A stretch of 64,000 nt of DNA from Flavobacterium resistens (GTDB taxonomy: Bacteria; Bacteroidota; Bacteroidia; Flavobacteriales; Flavobacteriaceae): contig NZ_FXTA01000001.1 in assembly GCF_900182645.1 (NCBI RefSeq), positions 744,001 through 808,000 of the forward strand. Direction: 5' to 3'. Below, in pieces: positions 54,060 to 62,396 of this stretch (the stretch's first letter is position 1; each line of letters opens with the position of its first letter). The notes beneath the pieces were generated by a model, which saw nothing but the letters and a program-made list of their open reading frames with translations, was not told the DNA's origin and did not search any database. The translations under genes were made by a program, and so were the position numbers.

Positions 54060-54905
54060 ATGACACATCAAAACAAAATACAAACAGTAGAAGCATTAGA
54101 GAGATTTATTATCCAAAAAGGATCTGCAAATAAAGTTGCAGCAGGGATGGCTGGAGTATCAGCCGCATTATTATCACAAATGCGAAATCACAATTGGGAC
54201 TTGATTTCAGACGAAATGTGGAGAAAAGTGGCAAAGTACGTTGGAGTGACTGCCAATGGCTGGAATTATGCTGAAACACGTAACTCAAAAGATTTATTAC
54301 AATTTTTTAATGATAGTCAACAATTCGCCCTTGTAATGGCTATAACTGGAAAAGCGGGAGCTGGAAAATCGGAAACAGCAAAAAAATATGAAGAAGAAAA
54401 CAAAAACGCCTTTGTTTTATCATGCAATGAATACTGGGATAAGCGTTGGTTTCTTCGTGAGTTACTGGGTAAAATGGGAAAAGATCATGCAGGATTGACG
54501 TTGCCAGAAATGATGCATAAAGCAGTACAACTTTTGAAGTCTTTAGAATCTCCGGTTATCATTTTAGATGAAGCTGATAAACTTGCGGACAATGTTCTTT
54601 TATTCTTTATCACTCTTTACAACGCACTTGAAAATCATTGTGGAATTGTACTTATGGCAACTCACTTCTTAGAGAAACGAATTAAAAGAGGTGTTGCAAT
54701 GGAGAAAAAAGGATACAGAGAAATTTATAGCCGTGTTGGACTTCGCTTTATTGAATTAGAAGGAACTGGCTATAGTGATGTTGAAAACATTTGCCTTGCT
54801 AACGGTATTGAAGAAAAAGACATTATCCGAACTATATCAAAAGAATGCGATGGTGATGTACGTAGAGTAAGAAGATTAATTTTTTCACATAAAAGAGCAT
54901 CTTAA
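54060..54905 (+). CDS. MuB-type AAA+ ATPase (transposition target selector)
   Basis: This 281-residue ATPase delivers target DNA to the transposase. An N-terminal helix-turn-helix-like part (about 18-60) precedes the AAA+ core with Walker A GKAGAGKS at 97-104 and Walker B VIILDEAD at 166-173. MuB also protects the phage DNA from self-insertion (immunity). The last base of its stop overlaps the start of the next gene, indicating translational coupling. Confidence 0.92.
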   Translation: MTHQNKIQTVEALERFIIQKGSANKVAAGMAGVSAALLSQMRNHNWDLISDEMWRKVAKYVGVTANGWNYAETRNSKDLLQFFNDSQQFALVMAITGKAGAGKSETAKKYEEENKNAFVLSCNEYWDKRWFLRELLGKMGKDHAGLTLPEMMHKAVQLLKSLESPVIILDEADKLADNVLLFFITLYNALENHCGIVLMATHFLEKRIKRGVAMEKKGYREIYSRVGLRFIELEGTGYSDVENICLANGIEEKDIIRTISKECDGDVRRVRRLIFSHKRAS

Positions 54906-55354
54906 TGGAATTTAGAAATCACCCCCTTATCGCTGGACTTAGAATAAATGAAGATGGCACTGAAATTTACTATCAAGGTGTTTTATTAAAACCTTTTGTA
55001 AATGATAAAAATCGCAAGAATCCCACTTTAAAAGTAAATTTTATAAACAAAGCTCATTCAGTCTCAAAATTGGTTTGTGAAGCTTGGAATGGTTTAAGAG
55101 CGAATACAGGTTTAAGAGTAAGTAAAATTAATGATCTAGCAGATAATCATTATTCAAATTTAGAATGGAAAGAAGGTTCTTCCAATGGTGTAGGTGTATT
55201 TAAACAGAAATTAAAGCTTGAAGATACGGAGGAAATTACTGAACTAATTAAGAGTAATAAACCAATAAAAGAGATCGCAAGCGCTTACGGAGTACATGAT
55301 GCAACAATTTATAGAATCAAAAGAAAATATGACCAAAATAAAGAAGATCAATAG
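54905..55354 (+). CDS. HNH-like protein with C-terminal helix-turn-helix, catalytic residues apparently lost
   Basis: This 149-residue protein resembles the HNH homing-endonuclease fold: SKLVCEAWNGLRANTG then NHYSNLEWKEGS, where active relatives have VNHxDG before NxxSNLEW. The VNH-type histidine is replaced (VSKIND). A helix-turn-helix closes the protein (SNKPIKEIASAYGVHDATIY). It starts on the last base of the MuB-like stop and overlaps the next gene. It may now act as a DNA-binding protein. The catalytic loss is read from one sequence only. Confidence 0.6.
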   Translation: MEFRNHPLIAGLRINEDGTEIYYQGVLLKPFVNDKNRKNPTLKVNFINKAHSVSKLVCEAWNGLRANTGLRVSKINDLADNHYSNLEWKEGSSNGVGVFKQKLKLEDTEEITELIKSNKPIKEIASAYGVHDATIYRIKRKYDQNKEDQ

Positions 55355-55973
55355 AGCTTATTCAGTTTCAAATGTTCTTTCTAAAAAATTTAATCCGCTT
55401 TCCTTCTCAGGCGATTGGGAGGCAACACTTGGAAAACCTGACAAAGCCTTTTCAGCAATTATATGGGGAAATACAACGAATGGTAAAACCGAAGCAGCGA
55501 TAAAACTTGCTAAGTATTTAACAAATTTTGGAAAGGTTGCATACGATTCTTTGGAACAAGGGCTTTCGGCAACTATTCAGCAAGCTCTTATAAGAAATCA
55601 CATGGACACTCTAGGAAATTCGTTCATTCTGTTAGATCGTGAGCCATTTGATGACTTAATTGAACGAATGAGCAAACCGAAATCACCGGATTTTCTTTTT
55701 ATCGACTCTGTCCAGTACACACGAATAACTAAAGCACAGTACTATCAATTAAAAGAACTGATGCTCAAAAAAGGAAAAGGAATTATTTGGATTTCACAAG
55801 CTAAAGGAAAACTACCCAAAGGATCACTGGCTGACGATATAATGTTTGATGTCGATTTGAAATTATGGGTTGAAGGATTCAAATTATTTCCTGATGGAAG
55901 ATTAAACGGAGGCGGTGAGCCATTTGTTATATGGGCTCAGAAAGCGGCTAAATATTGGAAAGAAATTATTTAA
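55329..55973 (+). CDS. RecA-like P-loop ATPase
   Basis: This is about 214 residues from the ATG at 55329; the frame is open 33 bases further. Walker A is GNTTNGKT at 47-54, and a Walker B-like FLFIDS lies near residue 122. The pattern IIWGNTTNGKTEAA with WISQAK resembles RecA/DnaB-superfamily phage ATPases (Sak4-like). It may help recombination or replication after transposition. It overlaps the HNH-like gene by 26 bases. Confidence 0.7.
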   Translation: MTKIKKINRAYSVSNVLSKKFNPLSFSGDWEATLGKPDKAFSAIIWGNTTNGKTEAAIKLAKYLTNFGKVAYDSLEQGLSATIQQALIRNHMDTLGNSFILLDREPFDDLIERMSKPKSPDFLFIDSVQYTRITKAQYYQLKELMLKKGKGIIWISQAKGKLPKGSLADDIMFDVDLKLWVEGFKLFPDGRLNGGGEPFVIWAQKAAKYWKEII

Positions 55974-55994
55974 ACAGCATTTAAACACTTAAAA

Positions 55995-56396
55995 ATGAAA
56001 CTAACAATTAAAAAAGAAACACCAGAAGATTATTTAATGAGCCATTTAGAAATATGCAAAAGTAAAGAAGACCTAATTCTCGCTTTTTGGATGTATTGGG
56101 TTGACAGCGTCGTAACGAATGCGGTAGAATTTCAAAAGGTTTTATCGAGTTCAGCAGTAAATAAATGGTTTTTACTTGAACTAAGAAAACAAGAATTAAT
56201 TTTTAAAATGACAATATCTGAAGATCCTGAAATCAAAGGACGTGATAGAGATTGGCTTTATTGTAAATGTATTGCAAAATTAATGTCTCGCTTCCCCAAA
56301 TCATTAGTTGATTTTGCTAAAAAAAGAGAACAAAAAGAACAACCAATAAAAATCAATGGTCGTAAAATTTTAATCCCAATCGAACAACAAAATTAA
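55995..56396 (+). CDS. Hypothetical early phage protein
   Basis: This 133-residue helical, soluble protein has no recognised motif (YLMSHLEICKSKEDLILAFW; LYCKCIAKLMSRF). It is 21 bases behind the ATPase gene in the early operon. Confidence 0.6.
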   Translation: MKLTIKKETPEDYLMSHLEICKSKEDLILAFWMYWVDSVVTNAVEFQKVLSSSAVNKWFLLELRKQELIFKMTISEDPEIKGRDRDWLYCKCIAKLMSRFPKSLVDFAKKREQKEQPIKINGRKILIPIEQQN

Positions 56397-56398
56397 TT

Positions 56399-56542
56399 AT
56401 GACAACACAACAATTGAAAAACAAAAAAGCAGAATTAGAGCAATGGTTAATTGATAATCCAACTCACCCAAATCAGTTAGAAATACAACGAGACTTAAGA
56501 AATATTATTGATAAACTAATAGAACAAAAGACAAAATGCTAA
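56399..56542 (+). CDS. Tiny early phage protein (47 residues)
   Basis: The frame starts with ATG at 56399, two bases past the preceding stop, and overlaps the next gene by 7 bases. The product is a charged helix (LKNKKAELEQWLIDNP). Its position within the tightly packed operon supports it being real. Confidence 0.6.
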   Translation: MTTQQLKNKKAELEQWLIDNPTHPNQLEIQRDLRNIIDKLIEQKTKC

Positions 56543-56865
56543 ACACCTATATGACCGAACACGAAGTTCAAAACCGCTTAAACTTCCTAGATGTAATAAA
56601 CTCTTTTCTTTTCGAAGATATTCCAGTTGAAATTAAAGGCGTGACACTATATAGAAAACGAAACATTCTAACCGATGGTGAAAAAATTTGCATAAGTCAG
56701 GAAAGAGCATCCCTAAGAGATTTTATCTCACACAAAAACGGTGAAATCAATGAAAAACAAGTAAGAAATTACAAAGTTTCTCAAAAAATTGAAGACAAGA
56801 TAAACGCCTGTGTTATTATCATAAAACAAACCAACTGGCATAAAACCTATAAAAGAAATTACTAA
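56536..56865 (+). CDS. Hypothetical early phage protein
   Basis: This 109-residue protein has no recognised family. It overlaps the preceding short gene by 7 bases and the DUF3164-like gene follows 15 bases later. It is mainly helical with a basic C-terminus. Confidence 0.6.
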   Translation: MLNTYMTEHEVQNRLNFLDVINSFLFEDIPVEIKGVTLYRKRNILTDGEKICISQERASLRDFISHKNGEINEKQVRNYKVSQKIEDKINACVIIIKQTNWHKTYKRNY

Positions 56866-56880
56866 ATAAATCTAATTAAT

Positions 56881-57576
56881 ATGAATTCAAACACTATAGA
56901 ATCAAATATAAATTTATCAAGTTTTACCCCTGCACAACTAAAAGCGGCACTTGCTGAAAAAGCGGCTAAAACAGCAGAAGACAGAACAGCATATAAAGAG
57001 CTTGTTGAACAAACTGTTCCTAAAGTGCTTTTTGAACTGGCTATAGCATCGGAAACATTGTCAAAAGCAAAAACAGAAGCTTTTAAATATTTTGAAAATG
57101 TACTCCAAATTAAAGCTAATCTCTATGGAATTAAAGAAAAACAAATGTCTCATACATTTTCAAGTGAAGAAGGCGAAATAACATTAGGTTTCCGAATCAA
57201 TGACGGCTGGGATGATACAGTTAACACTGGAATAGCAAAAGTTGAAAATTATATATCTTCTCTAGCAAAGGATGAAGCGTCAGGCTCTCTTGTTAAAATG
57301 GTTTTTAATCTCCTTAAAAAAGACTCAAAAGGAAACTTAAAAGGTAGTAGGGTTTTAGAACTTCAAAAACTTACAAAAGAATTTAATAATGATGAATTTA
57401 CTGATGGCGTTGATATTATTTCGAAAGCTTATAAGCCTCAAAAATCGGTTTATTTCTGCGAAGCTTCAACCATTAAAGATGATGGTTCTAAAGTATCGAT
57501 TCCACTTTCTTTAAGTTCAGTCGATTTTGTTTCAGGTTATCAATTCGATTTTCATAATGAACCAGTCAAATCTTAG
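56881..57576 (+). CDS. DUF3164-like protein of Mu-type phages
   Basis: This 231-residue protein matches the DUF3164 pattern found in the early region of Mu-like phages. An N-terminal helix (AQLKAALAEKAAKTAEDRTAY) is followed by a sulfate/bacterioferritin-like helical pair, a GEITLGFRINDGWDD strand and a C-terminal beta part. Its function is unknown. Confidence 0.7.
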   Translation: MNSNTIESNINLSSFTPAQLKAALAEKAAKTAEDRTAYKELVEQTVPKVLFELAIASETLSKAKTEAFKYFENVLQIKANLYGIKEKQMSHTFSSEEGEITLGFRINDGWDDTVNTGIAKVENYISSLAKDEASGSLVKMVFNLLKKDSKGNLKGSRVLELQKLTKEFNNDEFTDGVDIISKAYKPQKSVYFCEASTIKDDGSKVSIPLSLSSVDFVSGYQFDFHNEPVKS

Positions 57577-57700
57577 TACAATCGTTTTGTTAGTAATCGT
57601 AATTGTGCTAACAAATTGGACACGAATAGCCACTTTTAAGGAGTGGCTTTTCTTCCGAATTAAAATGCTTTACAAACATCATCAAAACAGTAAAAAATAA
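57557..57700 (+). CDS. Small single-pass membrane protein (47 residues)
   Basis: The ATG at 57557 lies inside the end of the DUF3164-like gene (20-base overlap). The product has one hydrophobic helix (about 7-20, STIVLLVIVIVLTNW) and a basic tail. It may be part of the phage membrane functions, for example lysis or exclusion, but this is a guess. Confidence 0.5.
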   Translation: MNQSNLSTIVLLVIVIVLTNWTRIATFKEWLFFRIKMLYKHHQNSKK

Positions 57701-57702
57701 TT

Positions 57703-58053
57703 ATGAAAAAAGCATACATATATACTGGTTCAGGTTCCGCAATTGATGATTACAATAAGCCTAAAACAGAACTGGCAAATATAGTTCTAGGAAATCAAAC
57801 ATTACAAGAAAATAATTGGGGATTCTTTGATAATAAGAATAAACAACACAGAACAATACTGTCACAATTGCGGACATTACAATGGATTACAAAGTCAAAA
57901 AACAATAGTGAAATACCTGATATCAAGCGATTGAGTGATTTTTTAAAGAGCGAAAATTCACCAGTTAGCAAGCCCCTTAAAAAAATGACAGTCGTCGAGC
58001 TTTCAACTATCATTTCATGCTTCGATTCAATTATAAATAAAAAATTTAAATAA
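57703..58053 (+). CDS. Hypothetical phage protein, possibly GemA-like
   Basis: This 116-residue protein starts 2 bases after the previous stop. The C-terminal part (PLKKMTVVELSTIISCF then KKFK) is loosely similar to the end of GemA/DUF1018 regulators in Mu-like phages, and the gene lies at the usual place for gemA. The similarity is weak and the name should not be used without a profile search. Confidence 0.5.
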   Translation: MKKAYIYTGSGSAIDDYNKPKTELANIVLGNQTLQENNWGFFDNKNKQHRTILSQLRTLQWITKSKNNSEIPDIKRLSDFLKSENSPVSKPLKKMTVVELSTIISCFDSIINKKFK

Positions 58054-58075
58054 TTATGAATGCAATTGTAATATC

Positions 58076-58219
58076 ATGAACAGTTTTAAAGTAGAAAAAT
58101 GCCCACACAATAATCGAGTACTGAGAGTTATTGAAAGTGTCGCAACCTCTGAAAAAACAGTACTCATTTGTAAAGATTGTGAAAAACAATTATCAGAACC
58201 TAAAACAGATTGTATATGA
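58076..58219 (+). CDS. Zinc-ribbon-like microprotein (47 residues)
   Basis: The ATG at 58076 starts a protein with C9-P-H11 and C32-K-D-C35, spaced as a small zinc finger. Its stop overlaps the next start in ATGA at 58216-58219, a typical coupling signal. It is too short for standard gene callers. Confidence 0.55.
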   Translation: MNSFKVEKCPHNNRVLRVIESVATSEKTVLICKDCEKQLSEPKTDCI

Positions 58220-58548
58220 AAATAGATTTGAAACTTGCGCCGGAAGTGTATATTATAATAAGCGCAACATTACAACCAATAAACAATACAAAACCACAAA
58301 CAAGAAAGGAAAAATCAACATTGTCAATTGCAATTGATGTACTTGATAAAATCGAATCAAAAGCGAGTTCATTTAAAAAACAATCGACTTTGTTTGATGC
58401 AAAAAAAAAGGTAAAGATCACTTTCAAACATCATGAAGCTGATATGTTAGAAATTATTTTAATTGATCAAATTAAATATGTTCAAGATGATTTTATGAGG
58501 CTTCAAATTCAAAACACAATTAATCTTTTAAATCAAAAATTAGTGTAA
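58216..58548 (+). CDS. Hypothetical phage protein
   Basis: This 110-residue protein starts at the ATGA overlap. It is basic and helical (LSIAIDVLDKIESKA; FKKQSTLFDAKKKVKI) with no recognised family. The next gene overlaps its stop by one base. Confidence 0.6.
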   Translation: MKIDLKLAPEVYIIISATLQPINNTKPQTRKEKSTLSIAIDVLDKIESKASSFKKQSTLFDAKKKVKITFKHHEADMLEIILIDQIKYVQDDFMRLQIQNTINLLNQKLV

Positions 58549-58688
58549 TGCATAAGAATATCAAGAAAAGAAGACCGGTATCAAAGACCGAAACGATTTT
58601 TGAAACTGACACGCGACTAAGAAAAGAAGCTGTAGCCATTGCGCAAAATTTCGTACATGTTAAACCAATTAAATACTTACTGAAATGA
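58548..58688 (+). CDS. Tiny basic phage protein (46 residues)
   Basis: The start at 58548 overlaps the previous stop by one base and its own stop overlaps the next gene in ATGA. The product is strongly basic (HKNIKKRRPVSK), so nucleic-acid binding is possible. Confidence 0.5.
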   Translation: MHKNIKKRRPVSKTETIFETDTRLRKEAVAIAQNFVHVKPIKYLLK

Positions 58689-59119
58689 GTCTTGTTAGAA
58701 CATATACCGTAAAAATGCAATCAGGCGATATTTGGCAGTTTAAATACAATTTAAACGGTGTTTTAATATTCTTCAGTGTTTTAGATGGTGATTTAACAAC
58801 TAAACAAGAGAAGTTTCTTTATCTCGATGGTAAATTTCCATGGAAAGAAGATCATATTAAATTGTGGTCAAAAAATTATAAAACAACGACGGTTGAAATT
58901 GGCGAGCCGGATCTATCTGTTGCAAACTTTTTAAAATTGTATCCATACAATCCTTTATCAAAAAAGAAGATAGTTACTGAAAGATTTAACAAATTAAAAG
59001 AAGCAGAAAAAATTAGGCTATTTTTAAGAACACCTGAATATATAAAGGAAAAAAACAAGCAAAATGAAAGGTTTCCTTATGCTGAAGTTTATATTCACCA
59101 GCGTTGGTGGGATCAATAA
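58685..59119 (+). CDS. Hypothetical phage protein
   Basis: This 144-residue soluble protein is the last of the coupled chain, starting in an ATGA overlap and ending in the bidirectional terminator. It has mixed alpha/beta character and an aromatic-rich C-terminus (VYIHQRWWDQ). No family was recognised. Confidence 0.6.
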   Translation: MSLVRTYTVKMQSGDIWQFKYNLNGVLIFFSVLDGDLTTKQEKFLYLDGKFPWKEDHIKLWSKNYKTTTVEIGEPDLSVANFLKLYPYNPLSKKKIVTERFNKLKEAEKIRLFLRTPEYIKEKNKQNERFPYAEVYIHQRWWDQ

Positions 59120-59153
59120 AAAAGCGACTCACAATTAGGTGAGTCGCTTTTTT
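59118..59153. terminator. Bidirectional terminator at the left edge of the accessory cassette
   Basis: AAAAAAGCGACTCAC pairs perfectly over 15 bases with 59139-59153. T tracts follow on both strands. It ends both the early operon and the leftward cassette genes. Confidence 0.9.
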
Positions 59154-59182
59154 ATTGCTTAATTTTAACTGATTGTGAATTA

Positions 59183-59554
59183 CTAAATATCAATTATATC
59201 ATTAAAGATATCATCAATTCCGTAAACCACATTAAATAGAATATCATACAAATCTTTGAAAGTCTCGTAGGCTTCTTTCGTTCCTATTTCTTTAGTACTA
59301 TATCTAGCGTAATTTACTTTTATACCCCATTTGCGATTACTCGCAATTTGATCTATAGTGTCTGGTATTATTTCATTTTTAGCATCAGGAAAAAAATCAA
59401 CTATGAATTCATCATCCCAATCACCAAGAATTTTTTTGATAGACCACTTATATTTATTATCATACAAAAAGTAAAATTCATTCTCCTCAGGAATTACATT
59501 TGAAATCTTTTCTCTTTGAGCTATAATGGTGTTTAAAACTAAAACTATTTTCAT
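59183..59554 (-). CDS. Hypothetical soluble protein (accessory cassette)
   Basis: This 123-residue acidic, soluble protein has no recognised motif (WSIKKILGDWDDEFIVDFFP; aspartate/isoleucine-rich C-terminus). It is the second gene of the leftward half, 11 bases after the membrane protein. Confidence 0.6.
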   Translation of the reverse strand: MKIVLVLNTIIAQREKISNVIPEENEFYFLYDNKYKWSIKKILGDWDDEFIVDFFPDAKNEIIPDTIDQIASNRKWGIKVNYARYSTKEIGTKEAYETFKDLYDILFNVVYGIDDIFNDIIDI

Positions 59555-59565
59555 ATTCTTATAAA

Positions 59566-59994
59566 TTATTGTGATATTGTGTCGCCAAAATTGGAGACAT
59601 CTAAATTACGTACACATTCTTTAAGTTCACTTACTAAGCTTCTTTTCTGAGGCTCTTCTAATTTTGCTGGATTACGAGTAAAATTATTAATTTTTTTAAG
59701 TTGATCAGGTAGTTTGTCTTTTAGAAACTTGTTTCCTAATATATGACCTTCTATATCATGGAGAAGGTTTATAACTTCTTCCTTTTGCTCAGGAATTGTC
59801 GTTCTAAAATCATTAATTTTTTCAATTTTGTATTTCAAATCAGATAAAGTGATTTGATTTGAATAATTCAGTATGAAGTTAAATGCAGTTTTGATTTTAT
59901 CCTTATTGGTTATGAAAATATAGATTGCCAGACCAGCTGTGACAATCGTCATTGCATTTGCAATGAAATTAATGATGAAATCGAGTATAACCAT
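59566..59994 (-). CDS. Single-pass membrane protein (accessory cassette)
   Basis: This 142-residue protein has one N-terminal membrane helix (about 7-28, NFIANAMTIVTAGLAIYIF) and a long helical soluble domain. A mirror-image -7 box at 60013-60020 lies 18 bases upstream. It probably acts together with its downstream partner at the inner membrane. No family is recognised. Confidence 0.6.
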   Translation of the reverse strand: MVILDFIINFIANAMTIVTAGLAIYIFITNKDKIKTAFNFILNYSNQITLSDLKYKIEKINDFRTTIPEQKEEVINLLHDIEGHILGNKFLKDKLPDQLKKINNFTRNPAKLEEPQKRSLVSELKECVRNLDVSNFGDTISQ

Positions 59995-60012
59995 AATATT
60001 TTATCTATCCAG

Positions 60013-60020
60013 CAAACATA
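60013..60020 (-). promoter_or_regulatory. -7 box of the leftward cassette genes
   Basis: On the minus strand this reads TATGTTTG, matching TAnnTTTG. It is the exact mirror of the box at 60093-60100 (CAAACATAA at 60013-60021 against TTATGTTTG at 60092-60100). No TTTG element sits 19 bases upstream. Confidence 0.5.
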
Positions 60021-60092
60021 AGCAATATTCTTAAAACTGAATGATTGTATTTTGTATTTGTAATAATAATAGTATTATTAAGCTGTTTTTAT

Positions 60093-60100
60093 TATGTTTG
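60093..60100 (+). promoter_or_regulatory. -7 box of the rightward cassette genes
   Basis: TATGTTTG matches TAnnTTTG and lies 20 bases before the first rightward gene, symmetrical with the leftward box. No clear TTTG element at the usual spacing. Confidence 0.5.
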
Positions 60101-60120
60101 TTTTCAAAAAAAACTAACGA

Positions 60121-60960
60121 ATGACATTTGCCGATTTATTTAGTAATTTAATAGAATCATCGAAAGAACGCATAAAAAATCCGCTTTTTAGTTCAATCCT
60201 TTTTTCTTTCCTCATTTACAATTGGAGACCAATTATCTTTCTTTTGTTTTCTGAGCAACCTATAGAAGAGAAAATTATAGTTATCAATCATGTTTATTGT
60301 TATCCCTTAGCTATTCTACTACCAATATTATTCGGAGTTATTTATACGAATTATGTACCATTATTAATGGTACTAATTGACAAAAATCTAGAAGATCCAA
60401 AAAAGGAAAAAATCACAAATTTTTATATTCATAAAAACCATAAAACTGAAGAGCAAATTGAACTAGCAAAAAAAGAATTTGAACTTAAAAGCATAGAAAG
60501 TGGAAATAAGGATCGTGAAGAAATGATAAAAGAAAAAGATTTACTAAAGAAAGAAATCACGGTTTTAAAAAATGAACTTCTTGATTCAAATGACGGTAAT
60601 TCAAAAATAATAAAGGATTTGAACTCAACCATTAATTCTTATCAAGCTACTATTGGAGAAAACACACAACAGATTCAAAAACTACAAAATTCTCAAAGGA
60701 CAGTCAGTAATGATCTCTATAACGCTTATAATAGTATTCGCATAATAAGTGATTTAAATGCCGAGGATATTAAAATTTTAGATGAACTCCGTGACAAACC
60801 TGATCAGAAAGAGAAAACAGTCCACTCGATTTATGACTATACTTCTGTAGAAAGATTAAAAAAGCATAAATTAATTGAAGAAGTATCATTAAGTAAATAC
60901 TCTATAACATTTAATGGTCAGAACATTTTAGATATAATTGAATCAGCAAAATTATTCTGA
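60121..60960 (+). CDS. Membrane coiled-coil protein, paralog A (accessory cassette)
   Basis: This 279-residue protein has the layout amphipathic N-terminus (TFADLFSNL, then KERIKNP), two membrane helices (about 23-43 and 56-82), a cytoplasmic coiled coil (about 115-200), and a C-terminal winged-helix-like domain (about 210-275). The motif KEFxLKSxESGNKDR starts the coiled coil. The next gene is a clear paralog. No family was recognised. A sensor or exclusion protein at the inner membrane is possible. Confidence 0.7.
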   Translation: MTFADLFSNLIESSKERIKNPLFSSILFSFLIYNWRPIIFLLFSEQPIEEKIIVINHVYCYPLAILLPILFGVIYTNYVPLLMVLIDKNLEDPKKEKITNFYIHKNHKTEEQIELAKKEFELKSIESGNKDREEMIKEKDLLKKEITVLKNELLDSNDGNSKIIKDLNSTINSYQATIGENTQQIQKLQNSQRTVSNDLYNAYNSIRIISDLNAEDIKILDELRDKPDQKEKTVHSIYDYTSVERLKKHKLIEEVSLSKYSITFNGQNILDIIESAKLF

Positions 60961-60976
60961 TTTATAAATTAAATTA

Positions 60977-61789
60977 ATGATGACATTTCCAGATTTATTT
61001 AAAGAATTAAATGATACAGCAAAAGAACGAATAAAAAATCCAATTATAGGTGCTTTTATTTGCTCCTTTCTTGTATGCAATTGGCAGCCGATTTTTATTT
61101 TGTCTTTTTCTGACATGTCAATTGAGGAAAGAATTGAGTTCATGAATACCAAATGGAAAATACTTCTTCCAATATGTATTTCAATTGGTTATACAGTATT
61201 AATCCCTTTAATTATGATCGGTTTAGACTATATATTAATGCCAATGAAGCGAAAGCGAATAGCTAATATCTACCAAAATAAAGGTTTTACTACGGATAAA
61301 AAAATCGTGCATGCTGAAAAAGAATTTCAATTAAAAAGTGCTGAAAGTGGAAATAAAGATAGACAAGCTCTTTTGGATCAAATAAAATCTTTAGAAGAAT
61401 CTAAAAATCAAATAGAAGGTACTAATAATAAAATTGTTTCAAACCTTACGGAAAAATTAGAGGAGGCTAATAATACATTTAGTGAAACTGTAGAATCAAA
61501 AAATCAAAAAATTTCAGACTTACTTGTAAGTCTGAACGAAAGTCAGAGTAATTTCACTTCAATTAAAATTATATTAGAAGTTATAGTACAACTAGATAAG
61601 TTTGATATTCGAATTATTAAGCAGATGGGAGAAAGTTATTATAATTTAAATTATGTAACTCACATTCCTGAAGACCGACTTCCTATTCTAACAGAATTAG
61701 GGTTAGTTGAAATGAAGCATAATAATTACACTCTAACATCTTTAGGACAACAATTATATTCAGTAATCAAAGAAATGACAATAGAATAA
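60977..61789 (+). CDS. Membrane coiled-coil protein, paralog B (accessory cassette)
   Basis: This 270-residue protein shares with paralog A the N-terminal TFxDLF...KERIKNP, the NWxPI segment, FSxxxIEExI, and LKSxESGNKDR, plus the same order of two membrane helices, coiled coil and winged-helix-like end. It starts 16 bases after paralog A. The middle of the coiled coil has diverged most. Either of the first two ATGs could be used. Confidence 0.7.
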   Translation: MMTFPDLFKELNDTAKERIKNPIIGAFICSFLVCNWQPIFILSFSDMSIEERIEFMNTKWKILLPICISIGYTVLIPLIMIGLDYILMPMKRKRIANIYQNKGFTTDKKIVHAEKEFQLKSAESGNKDRQALLDQIKSLEESKNQIEGTNNKIVSNLTEKLEEANNTFSETVESKNQKISDLLVSLNESQSNFTSIKIILEVIVQLDKFDIRIIKQMGESYYNLNYVTHIPEDRLPILTELGLVEMKHNNYTLTSLGQQLYSVIKEMTIE

Positions 61790-61809
61790 TTAATCAATAA
61801 AATAATAAC

Positions 61810-62394
61810 ATGAAAATAAATATTTTTCTGAATAGGATAATAATTATAGGCATTTTTACAATTTCAATAACTTGCAAAGCTCAAGATGTCTCACCATACT
61901 ATCCGGCTAAAAATGTTGTGAATGATCCATACGCCTTTACAAGTCAAATCACTTATTTCGACATGAATTACATTTCAAATAATATAAGTGAATTTTTAAC
62001 TTATAGAATGAATATGACAGTCACAAAAAGTGACAACACAAAATTACTTCACAATGGCGGTACATACTCAATAACTTATACAGACAAAATCAGTCAATCA
62101 GGAAATGAGAAACTGATATTTAGTTACGATGTCGGATTGATTGACAATGTGTATACAATTAAGAATCTAAAAATAACAGGCTCAAAGGATCGATTGATTT
62201 CATTTTTTGTTGAGTTTTGGCAGACAAGTAAAAATTTTACAGCTCCCGCCGGAAATGCAGATGTTTCTCTCTTAACTGGTCAAGATGTAGCAAAGTTTTA
62301 CTTTAATAATGGTAAACCATACATTGCAGTCATAAATAATACATTTAAATCGATAGACGAATTTAAAGTGTACTTTGAAAAGCTTAAGGTATAA
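61810..62394 (+). CDS. Exported protein (accessory cassette)
   Basis: This 194-residue protein has a signal peptide (about 1-25, IIIIGIFTISITCKAQ), possibly lipidated at C22. The mature part is beta-rich with no recognised family. It closes the rightward half of the cassette, 20 bases after paralog B, and may act at the cell surface of the lysogen. Confidence 0.65.
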   Translation: MKINIFLNRIIIIGIFTISITCKAQDVSPYYPAKNVVNDPYAFTSQITYFDMNYISNNISEFLTYRMNMTVTKSDNTKLLHNGGTYSITYTDKISQSGNEKLIFSYDVGLIDNVYTIKNLKITGSKDRLISFFVEFWQTSKNFTAPAGNADVSLLTGQDVAKFYFNNGKPYIAVINNTFKSIDEFKVYFEKLKV

Positions 62395-62396
62395 AA

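Noticed and set aside
58131..58337. 68-residue plus-strand frame
   Set aside because: It conflicts with the ATGA-coupled pair 58076-58219 and 58216-58548, which fits the operon better.
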